Shown here piece after piece: positions 6,704 through 9,673 of a stretch of DNA of 9,673 nt. The translations under genes were made by a program, and so were the position numbers. Numbering within the stretch: position 1 is the first letter of the stretch; each line of letters opens with the position of its first letter. Below the pieces are notes generated by a model. It saw only the letters and a program-made list of their open reading frames with translations, ran no database searches and had not been told where the DNA came from. The stretch covers positions 1 to 9,673 of the forward strand of contig JAQXHW010000084.1 in the NCBI GenBank assembly GCA_029007475.1, written 5' to 3'. This stretch comes from Oscillospiraceae bacterium (lineage in GTDB: Bacteria; Bacillota; Clostridia; Oscillospirales; Acutalibacteraceae).

Positions 6704-7393
6704 ATGAACAAGGATTTCCCCAGAATTATTACAATGCTTAGAAAAGAGAAAAACTTAAGCCAAAAACAGGTTTCAACGGATTTGGGAATCTCTCAGGCTC
6801 TGCTCTCTCACTATGAAAAAGGAATCAGAGAATGCGGTCTTGATTTTCTCGTACGAGTTGCAGAATACTATAATGTCTCCTGTGACTTTCTCTTAGGCAG
6901 AACCCCTGAGAGGTCAGGCGCTACCCTTAGCTTTGAGGATATTCCCGATGCTGCGGATGATATAGATTCAGAGGTTAAGGGCAGCGGACTTGCTACTCAG
7001 CTTAACAAACGCGTCCTCTGTAACTCTATTGCCATTATCTACGATATGCTGCTGCGTGCTAAGAGTACACAGATAACCGCAGACGTCTCAAATTACATGA
7101 TGCTTTCGGTTTACAAGATATTCAGAACTCTTTACAGCGCAAATCCCGACAACCACCAGAGTATGTTCTCGGTAAATCCCGGACTTTTCAGCGGCTACTG
7201 CGACTCCTACATGGGCTTTTACTCAACAAAGCTCAGCTTCGAAACCAGCATGGCAGATACTTCTCCCTCATCAAAAAAAATCAAGGAGATGAAGATCTCC
7301 TCCGATATGCTCTCTAAGGAGTACCCAAAGCAGTCAAGCTCACTGTTTAACCTTATTCAGCACGCGGAAAGTAAAATCAAAAAACGAAGCTGA
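6704..7393 (+). CDS. XRE (Cro/CI) family helix-turn-helix regulator with uncharacterised C-terminal region
   Basis: A 229-residue protein with an N-terminal Cro/CI helix-turn-helix at about 6-65: LRKEKNLSQKQVSTDLGIS (12-30) followed by the recognition helix QALLSHYEKG (31-40) and the closing helix ending CDFLLGRT (60-67). Residues 75-95 form an acidic linker. The C-terminal half (about 100-229) is mostly helical in composition, with aromatic stretches such as FSGYCDSYMGFYS (162-174) and a basic tail KIKKRS; I do not recognise a ligand or enzymatic domain. The start has AAGGA nine bases upstream. It stands alone, divergent from the phosphatase pair, with operator-like repeats over its promoter, which suggests autoregulation and perhaps control of the phosphatases. 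The signal is unknown. Confidence 0.85.
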   Translation: MNKDFPRIITMLRKEKNLSQKQVSTDLGISQALLSHYEKGIRECGLDFLVRVAEYYNVSCDFLLGRTPERSGATLSFEDIPDAADDIDSEVKGSGLATQLNKRVLCNSIAIIYDMLLRAKSTQITADVSNYMMLSVYKIFRTLYSANPDNHQSMFSVNPGLFSGYCDSYMGFYSTKLSFETSMADTSPSSKKIKEMKISSDMLSKEYPKQSSSLFNLIQHAESKIKKRS

Positions 7394-7425
7394 CATCTTA
7401 TTATATCATCAATTTCAGATAAAAT

Positions 7426-7470
7426 AAAGCACTTTTGATTAACTTATAACCAAAAGTGCTTTTTGTTTTA
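7426..7470. terminator. Bidirectional rho-independent terminator
   Basis: A perfect 12-bp stem (AAAGCACTTTTG at 7426-7437, CAAAAGTGCTTT at 7451-7462) encloses a 13-base loop. On the plus strand it is followed by TTGTTTTA, and on the minus strand by a T-rich run (TTTATTTT), so it can end both the XRE gene and the oppositely oriented pseudokinase gene, whose stop is at 7472. Confidence 0.9.
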
Positions 7471-7471
7471 A

Positions 7472-9118
7472 TCAGTTTTTCTTGCCGGCGCTGACAATAA
7501 GGTAAATCTCCTTATCAATATCAACCTTATCTCCGGGCTCATAACCGTCATAGCCGATTACGTAGCCTTCCTCGATTGTGTCGCTGTACTCAACCTTTTC
7601 GCTCTGATACACGGCAGTATAGCCCATATCTGCAAGCTGGATTGAAGCGCTCCTTAAAGATTTGCCCTTGATATCCGAGGGCAGAGATTTTGAGAATGAG
7701 CCCTTGCTTACCTTAAAGGAAACTGCAATTCCCTTTTCGGTGTCGATGGGTGTGCCTTTAGGAAAGCTCTGAGAGAGGATTGTGCCCTCAGGGTATCGGT
7801 CGCTGTAACCGTCCTTCTCACTTGTATACACAGCCTCAAAAACAGCAACTCCCTTAGCGGAAAGCTCAGCCCTAACGTCCTCAAAATCCTTGCCTACATA
7901 GTCACCTAAGGTCTCGCCCTTCCAGCCGGGCACAGTAACGGTGGGCGCAACGGTTTCAACGGGAGTTGTATGTGCGCCTGCCTGTCCCGAGTTAGGATCC
8001 TTGCTCGTTGAATTTATAATTATAATAGCTACTGACATAAAAACAAGACGAGCCGCAACGGTGACGATAATTCCCACGGATATAGGAGACATGCCGAAGT
8101 TCTTTTTAGCAGGCGGAGCGGTATTTGCCATACTTGCGGTACGGCTAATCTCCTCTTGAATAGCTTTAACCGTAGGAGCAACCGAAAGCTGAGAGCGAAG
8201 ATCTCCGAAATCAATAATTCTGTCCTCACGCTTAACCTGCAAGCCGTTTGCGAGAGCAGATACAACATGAGGGGGAAGTTTCTTTACTGTGGTGGTGCTC
8301 ATAAGAAGGGCGCCGTCGGTCAGTCTCTCGGTAGCAGTTGCAGGCAGGCTGCCTGTTAAAGCATAAAACAGCGTAGCGGTGAATCCGTAAATATCGGTAA
8401 TATTATCAATAGGGAAATTCTGCTCGTACTGTTCGGGTGCAGCGCAGCCGCTGTAAAGCTGTGACTTAAGGGCTGTACCCCTTTTACGCTCATTTACTGT
8501 GGCAAAGCCTAAAAGCAGAGCTTTTCCGGAGCTTGTTATATAGAGATTAGCAGGAGAAACCGCATAATGTCCGTAGCCGTTCTTATGGAGAGCCTCCAAG
8601 AGAGATATAACAGGCATAAACAGAGGACGTGCAACCTCCCACTCAATCTGTCCGTTATTGCGGCTTACATACTCTTCAAAGGAGATAAGCTCCTCATGTT
8701 CCTCAACTACATAGCAGGTGTTGTTAGCTCTGAAAATGTCGGTGATGACGTTCATAGCCGACATATCCTTGAGGGTTGAAAGGAAGCTGAAAAACTGCTC
8801 AAAGTCGGAAAGAAGTCTGTCGAATATTTCTTTTTTTGCAGGATCAACCTCAATTTTGATGTTGCCATCTGTACGACTGTAATAACCTGCGGGAAGGAAC
8901 TCTCTTACGAGAACGATTCTCGACTTAACGCGGTCAAAGCCGATATACTGTGTGCTCTCGCCGTTGGTATCTATATTGTTGCCTATAACATAGCGTTTAT
9001 CTAAAACTACGCCGTAAGGAAGATAGGGTGCCGTCTGGCTCTTTGAATTATCAAAGCCACAATGTGGGCAAATGACGTTATCGTCAATCTCATGCATACA
9101 ACCGATGCACAGTGACAT
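7472..9118 (-). CDS. Zinc-ribbon / Ser-Thr kinase-like (probable pseudokinase) / TM / two-PASTA membrane protein
   Basis: A 548-residue protein resembling PrkC/Stk1-type kinases. Order: zinc ribbon with Cys4, Cys7, Cys17, Cys20; kinase-like domain about 37-310; hydrophobic membrane segment about 346-369; Thr/Pro/Val-rich linker; two PASTA repeats (about 401-470 and 480-545) predicted outside the cell, where PASTA domains bind peptidoglycan fragments. The kinase core is degenerate: the Gly loop keeps only scattered glycines (46, 53), the VAIK-type lysine reads LVREF (Arg72), HRD reads HYA (184-186) and DFG reads GFA (204-206). Asn191, AAPEQY (226-231) and the DIYGF helix (242-246) remain, so the fold is probably kept without normal catalysis. 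Arg357 sits inside the membrane segment. The ATG has AGGAGA seven bases upstream. No PP2C phosphatase gene adjoins. The fold is confident; loss of activity is inferred. Confidence 0.88.
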   Translation of the reverse strand: MSLCIGCMHEIDDNVICPHCGFDNSKSQTAPYLPYGVVLDKRYVIGNNIDTNGESTQYIGFDRVKSRIVLVREFLPAGYYSRTDGNIKIEVDPAKKEIFDRLLSDFEQFFSFLSTLKDMSAMNVITDIFRANNTCYVVEEHEELISFEEYVSRNNGQIEWEVARPLFMPVISLLEALHKNGYGHYAVSPANLYITSSGKALLLGFATVNERKRGTALKSQLYSGCAAPEQYEQNFPIDNITDIYGFTATLFYALTGSLPATATERLTDGALLMSTTTVKKLPPHVVSALANGLQVKREDRIIDFGDLRSQLSVAPTVKAIQEEISRTASMANTAPPAKKNFGMSPISVGIIVTVAARLVFMSVAIIIINSTSKDPNSGQAGAHTTPVETVAPTVTVPGWKGETLGDYVGKDFEDVRAELSAKGVAVFEAVYTSEKDGYSDRYPEGTILSQSFPKGTPIDTEKGIAVSFKVSKGSFSKSLPSDIKGKSLRSASIQLADMGYTAVYQSEKVEYSDTIEEGYVIGYDGYEPGDKVDIDKEIYLIVSAGKKN

Positions 9119-9180
9119 AAAATCATCTCCTGTCCAAAATATTGGTTTACACAGCTATGCTAAGTATAACCTACTTTCGA

Positions 9181-9210
9181 ATTATAACATGTTTCTGCTG
9201 TCAAAAGCAA
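9181..9210 (-). promoter_or_regulatory. Promoter of the pseudokinase gene (extended -10)
   Basis: On the minus strand a perfect TATAAT (9181-9186) is preceded by TG at the extended -10 position, with TTGCTT (9205-9210) 18 bases upstream as a weak -35. The start point would be near 9174, giving a leader of about 55 bases. A perfect TTGACA is also present at 9199-9204, but only 12 bases from the TATAAT, too close to pair with it. Confidence 0.65.
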
Positions 9211-9349
9211 GATTATTCCCTGTTACACAGTTTACAGTTTTGTTAATATAAAGCAGAAGATGACAAATTTATGTGCTGAAAGCTAAAGAAACAATTCCTT
9301 ATCTTCCGCATTTCCCGTATGTTATGATACAATGATGGGTGACAAAAAA
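9211..9349. other. Non-coding stretch between the pseudokinase promoter and the insertion-sequence start
   Basis: AT-rich DNA with no convincing gene. With its flanks it forms the roughly 300-base space between the pseudokinase ATG and the transposase ATG. A TGTTATGAT box at 9320-9328 could be a weak rightward extended -10 promoter. The outer end of the insertion sequence, including its left terminal inverted repeat, should lie somewhere here, but cannot be placed without the right end. Confidence 0.4.
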
Positions 9350-9426
9350 ATAAGAAAATGAACTCCAAATATGATATAATGTTTATAACCACAAAAACAA
9401 AAGATCAAAAGGAGTCATTTTCTTAT
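9350..9426 (+). repeat. Long imperfect inverted repeat flanking the transposase promoter and covering its RBS and start
   Basis: The left arm TAAGAAAATGAACTCC (9351-9366) matches the reverse complement of GGAGTCATTTTCTTA (9411-9425) over 15 bp, with only A9362 bulged; A9350-T9426 adds a further pair. The right arm contains the GGAG of the ribosome binding site and the first bases of the ATG at 9425. The roughly 44-base loop contains the promoter -10 box and the expected start point. RNA initiated inside the loop lacks the left arm; RNA entering from outside carries both arms. Confidence 0.8.
9372..9380 (+). promoter_or_regulatory. Extended -10 promoter of the transposase gene
   Basis: TGATATAAT is a perfect extended -10 element (TG, one base, TATAAT at 9375-9380). 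No good -35 is visible (AAGAAA at the 17-base position), which fits a weak promoter, as is usual for transposase genes. The start point would be near 9387, inside the loop of the surrounding inverted repeat. Confidence 0.6.
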
Positions 9427-9673
9427 GAATATATTAACATCAAGTGCTCACTTTCGTCAACGGGTAGTAAAAATAAGTTACAAAGGAGGAGTAACAGAAG
9501 CGTCAAAATATTACAGGGTAAGTCGGCAAGCGATTTATGAGTGGCGACACAAGTTTGATGGGAAGAGTTGGAAGAGTCTGGTTGATAAGAGCCATCGCCC
9601 TCATCATCACCCAAATGAGCATACACCGGAAGAAAAAGAAATGATATTAAAGCGTTATCCGTACTACAAAGAT
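9425..9673 (+). CDS. Insertion-sequence transposase, N-terminal helix-turn-helix part (C-terminus beyond window)
   Basis: The first 83 codons of a transposase, still open at the right edge. The protein starts MNILTSSAHF and carries a helix-turn-helix at about 14-42 (GGVTEASKYYRVSRQAIYEW at 21-40), followed by a basic, Trp/Arg-rich stretch (WRHKFDGKSWKSL, 40-52) and the histidine/proline-rich SHRPHHHPNEHTPEE (56-70). This arrangement is typical of the DNA-binding N-terminus of IS481-like or related DDE transposases in clostridia; the catalytic DDE core should follow outside the window. The ATG at 9425 has AAGGAG ten bases upstream. Expression appears guarded by the inverted repeat that covers this ribosome site. 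Family assignment rests on the N-terminus alone. Confidence 0.8.
   Translation, partial: MNILTSSAHFRQRVVKISYKGGVTEASKYYRVSRQAIYEWRHKFDGKSWKSLVDKSHRPHHHPNEHTPEEKEMILKRYPYYKD

Larger units (their letters stand above)
9350..9673 (+). mobile_element. Left end of an insertion sequence (IS481-like), cut by window edge
   Basis: The N-terminal part of a transposase with its own promoter and a regulatory inverted repeat marks an insertion sequence entering from the right edge. The left boundary given is only the outer base of the inverted repeat at 9350; the true end may lie up to about 100 bases further left. Terminal repeats and target duplication cannot be seen because the right end is outside the window. 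Confidence 0.65.

Noticed and set aside
5285..9118. A possible anti-phage defence island (XRE regulator, phosphatases, kinase-like protein, insertion sequence)
   Set aside because: No nuclease, NTPase, toxin or other effector is present, and the kinase-like protein has the architecture of a cell-wall sensor rather than of a defence kinase.
9199..9204. Perfect TTGACA upstream of the pseudokinase gene
   Set aside because: It is only 12 bases from the TATAAT, too short for a sigma-A promoter, and no good -10 lies 16-18 bases away. The extended -10 with TTGCTT at 18 bases is a better reading.
9358..9540. A plus-strand frame overlapping the transposase start in another register
   Set aside because: It begins inside the regulatory inverted repeat, has no ribosome site, and its product is low-complexity, while the frame from 9425 gives a clear transposase N-terminus.
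1..9673. CRISPR array, tRNA, rRNA or a large riboswitch
   Set aside because: No regularly spaced repeats, no cloverleaf-like segments and no rRNA-like stretches were seen; the gaps between genes are short and are accounted for by promoters, small repeats and terminators.

Overview
The window looks like the chromosome of a low-to-moderate GC clostridial member of the Bacillota, possibly Oscillospirales. The evidence is a fused IspH/ribosomal S1 gene, strong AGGAGG-type ribosome binding sites, GTG and TTG starts, sigma-A promoters, and a PASTA-domain kinase-like protein. The organism call is inferred from gene content and style, not from a marker gene.

Left part (1-5150, all minus strand) is one tight operon: an RpiR-type SIS-domain regulator, a HI0933-family flavoprotein, cytidylate kinase (cmk), a PlsC-type acyltransferase, and the IspH-S1 fusion, which runs off the left edge. 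Overlaps of 1, 4 and 11 bp, and one 17-bp gap, suggest translational coupling. A good promoter (TTGAAC-17-TAAAAT) lies just upstream of the regulator. The operon joins nucleotide, phospholipid and isoprenoid supply with translation.

Middle part (5254-7470): a two-gene minus-strand operon encodes a histidine phosphatase (TTG start) and a PHP-type CpsB/YwqE-like tyrosine phosphatase, and ends at a hairpin terminator. It is divergent from an XRE/Cro-CI regulator on the plus strand. The 80-bp space between them holds a near-consensus promoter (TTTACA-17-TATACT) overlaid by two inverted repeats, a plausible autoregulatory operator region. A long bidirectional terminator separates the regulator from the next gene.

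Right part (7472-9673): a minus-strand gene encodes a zinc-ribbon, kinase-like, transmembrane, double-PASTA protein in which the catalytic Lys, the HRD Asp and the DFG Asp all appear to be replaced, so it reads as a membrane pseudokinase. At the right edge, divergent from it, begins an insertion-sequence transposase gene (N-terminal 83 codons). Its promoter lies inside the loop of a long imperfect inverted repeat whose right arm covers the ribosome binding site and start codon. That is the layout expected of a device that blocks translation from read-through transcripts while leaving the element's own transcript free.

I did not find an obviously new multi-gene system. The best leads are the pseudokinase and the transposase-silencing hairpin.
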